Shown here in pieces: positions 34,861 to 47,739 of a DNA stretch of 64,000 nucleotides. The stretch is taken from NCBI GenBank assembly GCA_025331125.1, contig JAOALB010000174.1:39550-103549 (forward strand), given 5' to 3'. The first letter of the stretch is position 1. Every line of letters starts with the position of its first letter. The notes under the pieces were generated by a model. That model worked only from the letters and a program-made list of their open reading frames with translations. It ran no database searches and had not been told where the DNA came from. Source of the stretch: Mycogone perniciosa (lineage: Eukaryota > Ascomycota > Sordariomycetes > Hypocreales > Hypocreaceae). The translations under genes and the position numbers were made by a program.

Positions 34861-36963
34861 ACTTTGCTATCCATACACCCTATGATAAGCGGATTGTTAA
34901 GCTATATGCATGGTAACAGTCGGCAATAGTGGGGTAGCTTCGATTTATTTATGCCTTTTGGCATATATAGGATGTAGCAGTTACGTGGCAATAGGTATTG
35001 GAGAAGGATAGCGCAATATACAATATTACTGTAGCGGATGACGTCTACATTATCAGGTTTGGCTAGCTAGCTTCCTTTTTCCTTGCCCTTAATCATCGTT
35101 ATGTCATACTACTGGTACAAAGTAGTCTTCATTATGATCGCCCGGCTTTTGGGTACACGATATATTGTAGCATTGATGCGCAGGATGTTAATTCATCCTA
35201 GGGGAATAATTAGTATTAAATCCCCACAAACTTGGGGGGGCATGCGGGGTAAAGTGGTGGTGTGGGTGGAGATGTCTTTCAAAACTGCTATGTACAGAGT
35301 ACCTACCTAAGGTAAGTATAGGTATATTATTGAAGATACAAAGCCTTTTATTGTTTTCTGTTATATTTCTGAAGCTAGCTGCTTGGAGTATTGCCTAATC
35401 AGTAATGTAATATATGGCCCGTACTCATATTGTGTTTTGAATATTTACTAGGTTAACCAGTCGTCTATACAAAATATAAATATGAGTATACGGAGTAAGT
35501 ACTCCGTACATAACTACCATATCCTTTAGGTTAGGATAAAGTAGGTTAGTGATTACGAAGTACCAAGACATATACTCCGTACCCAAAGAGAAGTCTTAAA
35601 AGTGATAGTATGCACCTCAAAACTTACCTCACAATTGGCGGGATTTAGGCGTAATGATCCTTCGCCGGGGATTCTTTTCCATAAATCATAAGTTGAAGCA
35701 CGAGGGCCAAACGGATACTGTATCCATCGGATCAGGGGTGGCGGGGATAGTCACGGCTTACTAAGTATTTAGCGACAATAGTAATGGAGTCTTAGCAGGG
35801 TATGAAAGGATTAGGCAATATAATACGGAGTACGGAGTGGCATCATTCCTGCCTTTAATCTCTATCTTATATGACTCATGCTGTAGGAAAGGTAAGACGT
35901 GCAGTAGCACGGCTAATAGAACCTCAAAGCGGTAAAGTGGCGGCAGCCAAAAGAAACAATCTCTGACTTCGTAGCTTTACTGTGCCCATTACTGGTATGC
36001 TAGGGTCGAAGAATCGAAGGGGAAGAAGGTTGATGTGTATTGAATCAAACTATTTGCTTATTTTTTATACTGCTACTGCATTAGCAGTAGCTTTATATTA
36101 GGTAAGGCAAAAGAAAACAGAGAGACATGCATATGTGTCGGGCATGTCAGTTAGTCCCGACAAAATACGCACTACCCACCCGAGATGCCCCACTTTGAGG
36201 TCTATCTGACCAACTATTATGCTATATAATTCACGCATAACGTGCTCCGTAAGCTCTATTTATAACTAGTCATAGCGTATAATATAATTAGCATTTCTCC
36301 TTTATCTTCCTTTATCACCCGTTCAGCAATCATATATGAATCGCTGCACTTCGAGCAATCAGAGCAAATATGACTCCTATATTTGACTAACAGATTGAGA
36401 TGATCTGCTCTTATTTGATATATTTGATATATTTGATCAAAGTGCAGCGCTGCATATATGGTTCCGCGCTTGGTTTCCTGCAACCAATATCACGCCATAT
36501 GATACCATAATACGGGGACTAGCCCTCGTGACAATCGTAATATTAGACTCACGGCCAATGGGGCCATAGAGTCAGGTGGTAGATTGTAGCTAGTAACTAC
36601 TCATCAATGCAATGATCGTGATAGTGATCGTGTTGACGGTTGATTTGTACCTATATTGGAGCGAGAAGTTTACATACACCGTGTTATTCACTTGGATCGC
36701 GGTTCGCGATGATGATCCAACTTAAATGTTGTAATGAGCAGTTGATCGTTTTAGTCGTGGCTCACTACGTCACCTCCCAGCCTTTCCCTTAGTCTCATAA
36801 CCAGTTATCTACTCCGTATAGTTGTAATATATTAGGTAATTTATGTATCCCAGAGACTTTTGCTGACTAAACACGCAGTCCCCTTGCTTTCCCATACGAC
36901 TAAGGTAGTATACAATTGTAAAACCTGCGCTAAGGGTATTCATTCTAGTCTTTACTATTATAT
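34861..36963. other. Intergenic region at the right side of the isochore
   Basis: Composition returns to moderate GC, but no gene is recognised. The short ORFs at about 35083-35310 (plus) and 36256-36483 (minus) show no family features. TACGGAGTAC-type words occur near 35484, 35497, 35572, 35823 and 36812. The last part lies 3' of the PKS remnant that follows on the minus strand. Confidence 0.4.
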
Positions 36964-39900
36964 TCATTCTCTGCCTTTAATAAGTGTTGGATAGAATTGC
37001 GCACCTGGTTTGTCAAATCTCTCAATGAGCGCTGCTATAACTGGGTGCATCCCCGCCATAATCGCTCGCTGTGTCCATTCTGTAATCGACACCACCTCAT
37101 ATGCTTCCTTGTCTGCCTGTTTACCTATGCTCTTCAACTGGTGAAATGGGATAACGATATCGCCAATACTAGTAATGTACGTGACTCCATGAGCCAACTT
37201 GGGCGTGTTGTATAGCAATTCTCCCACAATGTCGTTGCATACGTTCTGCGCGTAAACCAGATCGAACCCGCCTTTTATATGCTTAATGTTTGGCACTGCT
37301 TGTATATGATGTGAGTAGCGCAACAAAGCATTGACCCAGTCAAGCTTTGCTCTCTCGGCAATGGCATCTGCACCTTGACGGATGATTGTAGAGGGCCGGT
37401 TTATCCAAACCTTTAGTCCGTACGTGTCATTAACCCGTTCTAGCAGGCGTTCTGATGCCCACTTCCCGCACATGTAGCCGTGTACACCGTCTGAGGGCGG
37501 ATATTTGCCGTTTGTGGTCGCTGAGATCTCAAAGAACGCGTCCATTCCACTGAAAAGTGCCACACCAGCTGACGACACGTAGTGAAAAGGGATCATCCTC
37601 GGAAGGCAAAGGCGCACTAAATGATAGGTTGATTTGACGTTCGATTGCCGCACAGCTGAATAGAACTTGAGATGTGAGGTATCGCAGCCGTTGTGAATTA
37701 CAGCGTCGACCATCGCGAAAATGGAAACCACTTCTGCTTCATTCAAGCCAAAATTGTGCTGGCACAGGTCACCTTCATAGTAAACAATGCGTTCGTTTGC
37801 GGGAGGAGGCTTATTAGACTCCAAACGATCTGGCAGTCGACGAATAGCTATGCAGATGACTTTTTCAATCGACTCTTGATCCAAGAGACACTCGAGTAGG
37901 TAATGACCTAACAATCCAGTGACGCCGGTCAATAGGACTGTTCTGGGTATCCTGTTGGGGGCTGCAGTGGACGGTAATTGAATCATGCTCATCGGGGGCT
38001 GTGTCTCGGAATGCCAGTCTATCAAATCATTGGCTAGATCGTCATTGTGTGATGGTGGTCTTTTTGGTGTGGTAGCCACTGACTGAGACGAAAAGCCATT
38101 TGCTGTTCTGGCACTAGTAAGAGATGCAGCTTTATATGTTGTTTCGTTTCCGGTAGATGTAGCATCGCTTCCTCCCACTTGCGGCGCCAGCGCCGCTGGG
38201 ATGTTCTTAGTGGCAAATTCGGCTAGACTGGTCATTTGGACGTCTTTGCTCATGATCTTCAAAACAGGGATATTAACTTAACAGTTTTTCAGAAACCATG
38301 ACCGAATGTCGACTGAGATGAGAGAATCCAATCCAAGAGACGAGCTGTCCATGTTGAGAAGCTCTTCATCAGCTGTCCATAGTTGCAGCATCTTACGGAG
38401 CTGGGCACTGAAGGCATCTGTTCTTTGGTCAGAATTTCAATACTACGCAGAAAGGGAAAGCATAGGAGTGACAGGATATAACGAAAGGGCGATCGCCTAT
38501 ACGCACGTCGAATGACCCGAAGAACATCAGTTTCGGTTTGGCAGTCCATGAGCTGCTCTTTTACCGAGGAGGCATTGCCTTGCTCCCTCTTTTCATCATT
38601 GCTGGCAGTCTGATGAATAATAAAGCGAGAAAACTTGGGATCGGAATACCATTCGGGAATATTTTCCGAATCTAGTGAGATGTTCAGTAGTCCAGTTGAT
38701 AATTCTGGCCCGTTAGAAGAGTCAAGATACCCGGCCTCCATTCCCTCTGTAAAAATTTGATGAAAGTCTTCTTCGGATAGGTGCATCATGGCCATCTTGG
38801 CAACGGTTTGATCTAACTGCCGATCGGGTTCGGTGATATAGCCGGCGCCAATCACTGCTCCAACATTGATACAGGCTGAGTTGAGACCACGTTTCCTGTG
38901 GTTGGCAGCTACACCACACATTCCCATGTTGGCGGCAGCGTAGTTGGCTTGACCAATATTGCCGATGACACAGTTGATGGATGATATAAGAATGAAGAAG
39001 TCAAGGCTGACCTTGTAGAAGATGCGGTCCAAGTGAATACTGCCAAGGACCTTGGGGTTGATGACATCTAGCACATGGTTGATACCCATATTCCGAACGG
39101 AAACATCTCGGAGCACCATAGCACCGTTCAAGGCACCGGAAATGGGAGGTAGAATATCGACAATTCTCTGGAGAACGACTCTGAGTGCGTTTTCGTTGGT
39201 TACGTCGCTTACAGCTGGCTGTAAGTATAATCCTGACAATACAAAAAAAGAAAACGCGGGAGTATTTCAGCACTCACCATGAAAGAGTCTGGACGGTGAC
39301 CCCGTTGCGTTTGTGAGCTTCTATCCACGCAAGCTCAACCCTGGGATTTCTGCTCGTAAGTACCAAATATTTGACTCCTCGATCGATCATCCAGTCACAC
39401 AGACTGATACCCAAAGCTCCAGACATTCCGCAAAGCCAGTATGTCTTGTCGCTCTTGAACAGAGGCTTGGTGTCAAATCTACTGACCCGAACAGGGACGG
39501 TTGAGGCTGAAGGCGACCAGGAAATAATACTAAGTGGATCTTTAGGCGCCCCCCCGTTCGTAAGGTTTTCCAGGGTAATGGAAGCTTTGGTAAACTCCGA
39601 AGCATTATGTACAACAACGGTTTGGCCCGGTAGGAGAGGATCGATGATGGCCTTTGAAACCAATGTGGCTGCGACAAGCGCAAGGATAGTCTCAGGTGGA
39701 TAGTACAAATCGTTGCATAGTACGACGGACTCTTTGGGTACCTTGACTGTCGATCTCAGAGATGGTTTTAAAGCCAGGCAACGGTTGCCTGAGGAGTCGA
39801 CACCAAACACCACAAACTTGTAACCAAGAGGGGTTTTGATGGCTGAAAAGACGGTGTGGGTGGTATGCAGATCAACAGTATTGGGCTCTACAGCCTCCAT

Positions 39901-40243
39901 CAGGGTCTCGAATTGGGATAGCTGCCTGATGTGACACTCATCGCCATCCCTCAGCAGCTCGATAGTGCACTGGCTGGCGTTAACAACGTGAGTGATAGCA
40001 CGTTGAACTGAGTTATATCGATCGTTGGCAGCAGTGACTGCGTTGAACCTAGGCACTAGCTCGTGGCCTCTCACAATTCAGTTTTGATCTCAGCAGACAA
40101 ATACATGACTGCATCGCAATGTTCGAGCAGCAGGTATGCATTTCTTCCCATGGTACTGATCTGGAGAACCGGCTACAAGCTAGAGAGACAGTCTCGGATG
40201 ACCAAATGTACTCTAACAGCTTTGGGAATGCCCTCCGGAGCAC
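36964..40243 (-). pseudogene. 3' remnant of a PKS: KR-ACP-terminal reductase
   Basis: Minus-strand reading begins in eroded sequence (40243-40080, mixed frames). It then gives a structural and catalytic ketoreductase (WLCGMSGALGISL; SINCVIGNIGQANYAAAN), an acyl carrier domain (SLGLDSLISVDIRSWFL) and a thioester-reductase domain. The reductase has the NADPH motif VLLTGVTGLLG and a YxxxK-like YMCGK. Two introns restore the frame: 39277-39208 (joins LSC to DVTNENAL) and 38506-38418 (joins VIRH to AFSAQLRKML). An in-frame TAA at 38280-38278 lies between FLKNC and VNIPVLKI, a linker that is continuous in relatives. KS, AT and DH are absent upstream, so this is a truncated relic. The KR region resembles PKS-NRPS hybrids, yet ACP is followed directly by the reductase, so it was either a PKS-R enzyme or a hybrid that lost C-A-T. 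If transcribed alone, the 432-codon reductase reading frame could still be translated. Confidence 0.8.
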
Positions 40244-40369
40244 CTCGGTGTTCTTGAATATTTTGCAGTCATATGGTGGTTTGTACTGCTATCCGCACGC
40301 TTCGACATCCAAGCTCTCATCAAATCCTCGACAGTTGCACGTTAATATGACTGAAACACGGCCAGCCTG

Positions 40370-40813
40370 TTGTTCTCCTACTGCCGCATCGTGGCTATTT
40401 TTGATGTCCTTTTTCATCAATTATATATGCAACTATGTAGCGATACTTCTCCATTATGCGGCACGTTATCTGGTCCACAAACACTGCCAAATTTGCATCT
40501 GGCTGGCTTCGAGGTTGAGGAGGGCAGTCTGCAGACCAAGATCCTAATCCAGGCGGTCCAGCATCAGTTTGAACCCATCGAGAAGAGTCTGGGTCTTCCA
40601 CCCGAGTTCCGTGTCTCAGATCGCGAAGAAGTCTATCATATGGCAGGGGTGCAAGATGATTGGAGTAAGGGAATGCTTCAAGCCATGCTAGGCGGGAGGA
40701 AGAGCGGCGAAGCGACCAATATCCCAATTTCTGATGACTGTAGTCAAGCAGTAGGATTGCTGGATTCCTTGAAGAGAGGCATGATCAAAGTGTGGGAATT
40801 ACTAGCGATATAG
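40370..40813 (+). other. Unrecognised ORF fragment
   Basis: The reading frame from about 40500 to 40813 looks protein-like in composition (GFEVEEGSLQTKILIQAVQH, then EPIEKSLGLPPEFRVSDREE and a charged, amphipathic tail) and ends at a stop. Its N-terminal part is not convincing and may need an intron or be missing. I do not recognise a family. It lies upstream of, and divergent to, the PKS remnant, and could be the 3' end of a lost tailoring-type gene. Confidence that it is or was coding is moderate to low. Confidence 0.35.
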
Positions 40814-41395
40814 GTATATACTTGGATATCGACGCTGCAAAGTATATATAGTGCGCGTTTTCAGTGACAACGCTGAATTTCAAAGAGGCGATGGGGCGGA
40901 GGTGAGGGAAATGCATAGTCTCTCTATTTGAAACAGACCTGTCGTTACTTTGATGAGCAGACGAGAACCTTCTAAATAAGTTAGGAATATTTGTTTAAGA
41001 GAGTACTGAAATGCTCATCATGGTTGTGTTAAGGATGAGAACTGACTGCTCGAGAGAAGTAGTACTTGAGGACAACTATCATGAGGACATATGCAGCAAA
41101 TTTTGCGAAAGCGAAAACCTTGAACACGATGCTGATGATCCAATAATATCTGCTGTCGGTGGGATCGTTATCAGAAAATCGCTAGAACACTAGGGGAAGA
41201 AAAGGGGGGGAGGGGGTGGTTGTTATAGACTCTAAGAAGATGGGGTATGATATCGACAATAGAGTGGAGACATGAGTTATTCAAGATGGTCCAGTACATC
41301 ACGCCGATATTAATCTTACTACGAAGTAGACATTGCAATTCTATTGTTTACTTAGGCTCTCGTGGAGACAGCACACATTTAGAACCAAGCAATTC
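40814..41395. other. Intergenic region, 3' side of the siderophore NRPS
   Basis: No gene is recognised in this stretch between the ORF fragment and the NRPS stop codon. A G-rich tract (GGGGGGGAGGGGGTGG) lies near 41204-41219. It probably contains the NRPS 3' UTR at its right side. Confidence 0.4.
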
Positions 41396-44300
41396 TCATA
41401 GTGAACCATGCGGACTAGTCACAAATCCTTCAATGACAATGGCCAGCTGTTCCAGCCTCGCCTCCCAGAATTGTCGACGCTCTTCATCAGCCTCAATGCC
41501 AATGTAGGCCTTCCCAGACTCCACGAATGATACCACTCGAGGCGGATTTGGTGGTTCTGAATGAGGAATAGCGTAGTCCACACGACATTGAGTACCAGCA
41601 AATGGAATTATGTCAAAGTATTCGCGGTCAAGGTGGTTCACAAACAATGGATAGAAGGCCGTGGTTGCTGGCCAGTTGGTGCACTGCTGTAGGATTTCCT
41701 GGAAACCAAGTGTGGCTCTCTGTCGGCCCTCAAGATATTGGTTACTCACGTGGCTCAGTAGTTGTGTCACTGTCCAGTTGGGCTCGAACTTGACTCGGAT
41801 TGGCATATACTGGTAGCATGGACCCATTATGCCATCTATGCCAGAAACATCGACATCACGACCGCTAATGATGCCTCCAAACGTAACTTCAGAGACATCG
41901 AGGAATTGAGCCATTACCCTAGCCCAGCCAGCAGTAAGAAGAGTTGCTAGTGTGGTATCGGAAGGAGTTTTAGAAACATCGATAGGCCTTGTCATAAAGG
42001 TAGTCTTGCTGTTAGGATTTGCGGGCGGTATAATTTCTGTTGGCGAGGATCCCTGAAGAGCAGTGCGCCAAAATTTCACATTTTCGGGCCTTCTGTCGTG
42101 CAAGTATTGCATATAACTGGTAAAAGGTACCGATGAAGGGATTTCCAAGCCTCGGTATCGCAATTCAAGCTGCCTAAGCAGTTCAGGTAAGGAGATACCA
42201 TCATATTGGGCGTGAGAGATGCGGATCATGAATGCCTTTTCGTTATTGCCGTGAAGGACAAAAAGACGGAGGAATGTGTTACCGAAGACGAAATCAGAAT
42301 CACTACTGATGTCTGCCTTAGACAGCTCCTTGCAAGATGCATCGACAGAACCTTCAATGCTGTGCTCCGAGACTGGTATTTTCACACCCTCCAATACCAC
42401 CTGCAGCGTCCGACCCTGATGCTGGATGAACACAGTACGCAGGATGGGATGCTGAGAAACTAGATACTCAAAACTCTCAATAAGTCTTGAGGTGTCGACT
42501 GAGTTGTCCAAGTAGAGCATGTTGTATTGGATTGAGCTTCTTGGCGTATTAATTGATGCGTTGACATCTCGCTGTTGGGGTTCCGTTATGGGCAGAGCGT
42601 CGAGGACGTTCCAACCTGGGTCTGCCAGATGAGGTCGGACATTTTCCGACAGAAAGGCATCAACGTCCCCAAGTTTCAGCAATGAGAATGGAGAATAATG
42701 ATTGGTAGACTGGTAAGGCTCCGTAGTGATATTAGCAAGCGCGTTGGCCATGTCTCGTAACTGCATGTTACGAAACATGTCCGCTACGGACAGTCGATAG
42801 CCAGCCCTGCGCAACGCTGACACCATCCTCATGGCAACGATAGAATCGCCTCCTAGCCTAAAGAAGTTATCATCCAAAGACAACTTGTCCTCCTCTAGCT
42901 CCAAGAATCGAGACCACAAAGAGCGAAGCACTCTTTCTTTCTTGGTCATAGGGATTGATTTGGAAATGGCATGTCGAAGGGTTGCAAAGGATTTCCGAAG
43001 CTCCGTCACTAATGCGAGTGTGACATGCTCCGCCACGTCATTAAGACATTTGACATCTACTGCTTCGCCGCCATCTGTAACCTTTGTGATGGGTATGCAT
43101 ATGGAAGGAATCGCATAAGGCGGCAAGGTTTCAGCCATGGTCTTGTTGAGGCCAATGATGGCTGTGACGAGCTCGTTTGAGATGGTGTGTGACAATGGGA
43201 TAGATATGTCACTCCTCTCGATACCCAAGTCAAACACCGGTGTCTCTTTGAGTGGGCTTTCCTGAACAAATGAAACTACCATGGGTGTCTGATTGGCCGA
43301 ATCTCTAAGAAGAATGAGTTGACTTGCCACATCAGTGTTGGCAGGGAGCAGTCGCTTAAGTTCAAGATCAGTTGCTGTGAGGTCGATGACATGGCCATCG
43401 ATACTCATCAAGGTCTCCTTTCGACCGACGAATACCAAGTTCATATCATCTGTGAATTTGACCAAGTCTCCTGTGCGATAAAGCGTCCCCTGTCGGCCCG
43501 GAACCCCCCCTGTTCCCCGCCTGAGCCATTCTGGGGTAGCTACCACATCTATAGCTTCTCCTGCAGCTGCACCTTCTAGGAGAAGCTCTCCAACGGTTCC
43601 GATTGGCATGAGAAGGCTCTCATTTGCTGGATGTACAACCCATGGAACGTATCGGATGATAGGATATTTGTCTCCACTAGAAAGAGAACTTGAAACGTCT
43701 AGTGGCGAAAGGGGCACCACCTTATTCGCCTCCCATATCTCGCCAAGTTCCTCTTCAGTCAAGCACGTGATATTGCCTAGCAAATTGGTTTGATCCCCGA
43801 GGAGCTGAGATATGGCACACCCGAATTGTGACAGCACTCGCTGCATTTGTGACTGGCTTATGAGACGTGAGTCGAAGCTGGCCACAGCACGGAAGCCATC
43901 TTGCTGGAGTGAGCAAGCTAACATAACTGGATAAGAGTTGAAGTGAAGAGCTTCAAGTGCGGCATCCTGAACACGGAATGATGGAAGGCCATCATTGTCC
44001 ATAAACTCTGGTGTGTCTGGTTGCCTTGGCTGAATAACGAGACCCGTTGTGACTTCGCATGCAATTTGAGCATCTGCACTGAGCCGGCGAATATTTTGAA
44101 TGCCTAGATGTTCATGTGCGGCTCTGACAACGCTCTGCTCTTGTATTGAGCGGAGAAATCCTTGCACAGAATCGTTGCGGTCAAGGCGTATGCGAACCGG
44201 AACAGTTGCTAAGATTGGGCCCTCGATCAGCTCGACACCCGGAATTGGAAGTGCGCGTCCTGTAAATGTTTCTCCAAACACCACATCATCATTCATGGCA

Positions 44301-47300
44301 TATTGAGAGGCAACCAATGCCCAGGCTGCTCTTATCACGGTGGCGATTGTCACATCGGACCTGGTGAATTGGTCAATGGAAATGAATCGCTCTACCAGAG
44401 CATCCGGTTCTGGAATAAAAGAACGTGACGGCAGAGAAGGAAACTGGGGGGCAGTTGCCCCCTCGAGGTGCGCTCGCCAGTAGTCCTTTGAGGCCTCTCT
44501 CGAGGGCTCAGCTAAGTAGCGAATGAAGCGCTTAAACCCAGCTGATCTTGGCGCGTCAAGACCCTTGTATGCAGCTTTCGCATGGTCTACGATAAGATCA
44601 GTCGACCAACCATCATAAATGGCATGATGAGCTGTCCAAACGAAGAAATGTTTGTCGAGCGTCTTGTCGTCGACGATAGTAAAGCGGCAGAGTGGCGCGC
44701 CAACGGACATGGGCACCTTTTTATCCTCCTCAAGAAACGCGTCCAAGCTGGTTTTGGCATGCTGCCATTCCGGTCCTTGATTCACGACGACTTGCATGAA
44801 ACCATGTTGCTTGAACTCGACAATACGGGTGCGTAGAATAGCGCTTTCACTGGAAACTGTATCCCAAGCAGATTTGACATTGTCCACCAAGGTCCAGTTC
44901 AGGATCTCAGCAACTCTCTGCGCAATATAATTTTCTTTTGATCGGTTGTAAAACGCCATATGAATCTCCTGCATCGGCGCACAGGGATAGATATCTTCAA
45001 TCAATGTCTTGTCACAGCCACATTGCTCCGCCGCCTCTGCACACAAAGCGCTGCGGTCCCAATCCTCATTGAGCAATGAGAATGTGGGCACCTCGTTTTC
45101 CATCTGTGAGCTGAAATCGGCAGATTTCATCGTTTTCGCCATGTCTGAGAGTACAGGAAAGTTGAAGACGTTCGCAACGCTCATCACGAACCCCTTTTCA
45201 CGCGCGATCGGTACGAGTTTCATGGCAACAATGGAGTCTCCACCAAGTGTAAAGAAGTTGTGCGTTGTGTTAACCTGGTCTGGTGTAAGCGCGAGCAGGT
45301 CACACCAGGAATCGCGCAAGAAAAGTTCCGCTTCCGACTCGGGCTCACTGCTAGCTGAGGACTCCTGTCCAAGGGAGGGTGAGGGTTGCGTGGACAAGGA
45401 TATGTCTGCGCCAAGGGAACGCAACGTCTTTCGATCGGTCTTGCCTGAAACAAGCATTGGTATCTTAGATACACCAATGTACGCTGATGGAACCATGTAA
45501 GATGGCATCACCTTGGATAAGTTCTCGTTGAGAGAACCAAGGGTTTCGCGCACCCGTGACGAAAGCTCGACTTGCCGAGCATCATCACCCTCGTTTGTGT
45601 TTTCGGACTCCGTAGCTTCTTCTCGATCGGCAATGAATGCGACAATCATGGATTCTTTGCTGTGGTTCCGCGGTGCAATGATCTCTGCAACTACTTCCGT
45701 CCCATGTGGAAGCAGGTTCTTGACATGATGCTCAATTTCGCCCAGCTCTACTCGCTGTCCACGCAACTTGATCTGCGTATCCTTGCGTCCGACAAAAACG
45801 AACCCACACTCTCCATCTGGATCATAACGGAGCAGGTCTCCGGTCTTGTACAGACGTCCACTTCTTCCAGGAACGCCGCCACCGCCGGCGAGAAGCCATG
45901 CTGGGTCATGAATGAATGCTGCTGCGGTCTTCTCGGGATCACCAAAGTACCCTTGGCCAACAACAGGGCCTTCAACTAATAACTCGCCAACGGCTCCCAC
46001 GGGTACAAGCTTGTTGTGATCATCTGGATCGACGAGCCATATAACCGCTCCTGTACCAGACCCAATGCTGACATATGGTTTACCCGCTGCGCTTGGATTA
46101 ACTGTACAACCTATGGTGCACTCGGAAGGGCCGTATCCGACAACAACTCGAGTATGTTGACCCCAAATTGATATGTCTCCCGCCGAGCAAGACTCTCCAC
46201 CTATTCCTAGGCTATTGAGCGAAGGGATAATATCAGGATCTAGGATACGCGCTACCGATGGTGTCATGTTTGCCATGTTGACTTTGAGACGACGAATCGC
46301 TCCGCTTAGGTCGTTCATACGATCTTGGTCGGTAGGTATACAGAGGCAGCCGCCACGAAGAAGAGTACATAGCATGCTATCGATGCTAACATCAAATGCG
46401 TACGAGGTGAAATCCAGGGCCCGGGAGACACTGGTATAACCAATACCCGTACTCCGAGCAAGAGCGCTACTCGTGTAGGTCGCATGGGAAATCATGACTC
46501 CTTTTGGCATGCCGGTGCTCCCTGAAGTGAAGATAATGTAGAGCAGGGAGTCGGGGGGCACAACAGGAAGCTCCGTTTGGGGTGCTATAGTAGAGTTTGC
46601 TAGCAAGAGTGGCGTATCTTGATCAACAACCACTATCTGGGCATTAGAAGCGGTTTCTGCACCAGATGGACCCTGCTGTTTAGAAGTAAGAATGATGGAT
46701 GCATGAACTTGTTCTGCCATTGTCTGCCGCCTTTGGAGAGGTTGACTTGGATCCGTTAGCACAAACGCTCCTCCAGCTTTGACAACAGCCATAACAGCAA
46801 TGATTGTCCACCTTGACTTCTCGAAACAGAGTGGCACAATGTCGCCTACATGTAGGCCTAAACTAATCAAATAGTGCGCAAGGAGTGTAGAGTGCTGGTC
46901 GACCTCCTCATAGGTGAAGTCCCCGTCCCACGAGCAGATTGCTGGTGCCTTTGGTTGCTCACGCACTTGTTCGGATATGAGATCATGGATGCAGATGTTG
47001 GTGACTGGAGGCACATCCTTATTCCAGTGCCATATGACTGAGCGATCCACGTCGCCCAGCTGTAGGACAGAGCTAATCGGCGTGTTCACATCCGCCACGG
47101 CCGTGTTGAGGATCTCTACAAGGGAGTTGGCGAAGTGTTTTGCTAGATACTCTGCGCCCACTGGCTCTCGCCAGTATGGTCGAATCTGGAGACTTCCGTC
47201 TACCAGGACAGCTTGCAGTTGAATGTTTCCCTGTAACGTGCGATCCACTCCCTGTTAGCCTACCATAAATCATTGAGTATCAGTGCAAAAATCCATGCTC

Positions 47301-47739
47301 TTACCCAGCCCATCGAATGGTCGCCCTCCTCGTTGACATGGCTGGATGTGCCGTCTGGCGAACATTCATCATTGAAGAAAAACGTAAAACGATCTGCTGA
47401 GATCGGATTATCGGATTGTATTTGCTGATGCAGATACGTCCGAATGCCCTCAACTGCCATTGAGACAGAATTGGTCGCGTTCCAGGTTAGCGTCGACGTG
47501 TTCAACGCAAAGGTGCGGCTCGTGGAAGCTCCAATTTCACTCAAGCCCCATGAAAATTGAACATGACTTCCATTGCTGTGGCGATACAGAAGGAGACTCC
47601 AGGCTACCAACAGGGCTTCAAGTTCGTGGATGTCATATTGGTGCTCCTTGAGAATTGGCACATCATACTGCAGGGCCTTCGTTTGTGCCGGCTTGTCTGG
47701 TGCCTGGTGCTCAAAGCCCACGATGCCCTCTGACTTCAT
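41396..47739 (-). CDS. sidD: Extracellular siderophore synthetase (SidD/NPS6-type NRPS)
   Basis: Assembles N5-acyl-N5-hydroxyornithine units into an extracellular fusarinine- or coprogen-type siderophore. Two exons, 47739-47305 and 47251-41396, flank a 53-bp GT-AG intron. They join HSMGW to GVDRTLQG in phase 0 and give 2096 residues, close to the family's usual size. The domain order is the SidD/NPS6 signature. Residues 1-230 are an N-terminal condensation-like remnant. A1 spans about 231-766 (FTSGSTGMPKG, GYGPSE, YKTGD). T1 has its Ser near 818 (LGGDSIVAM). C1 has HHAIYDG at 1020-1026. A degenerate A domain at about 1326-1546 keeps YRTGD and FVGRKE but lacks the nucleotide-binding core. T2 has its Ser near 1615, and the terminal C has SHAQYDG at 1824-1830. 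It sits upstream of sidH on the same strand, with a GATA site between them. It appears intact. The acyl group, and so fusarinine versus coprogen, cannot be read from sequence. Confidence 0.92.

Noticed and set aside
35083..35310. Small plus-strand ORF right of the isochore
   Set aside because: 75 codons with no family features in intergenic, repeat-word-containing DNA; not supportable as a gene.
38418..38506. Apparent frameshift between KR and ACP in the PKS remnant
   Set aside because: A GTGCGT...CAG intron on the minus strand (38506-38418) restores VIRHAFSAQLRKML, so no mutation is needed here.
39208..39277. Apparent break within the KR of the PKS remnant
   Set aside because: An intron from GTGAGT at 39277 to the AAG acceptor at 39208 gives LSCDVTNENAL in frame.
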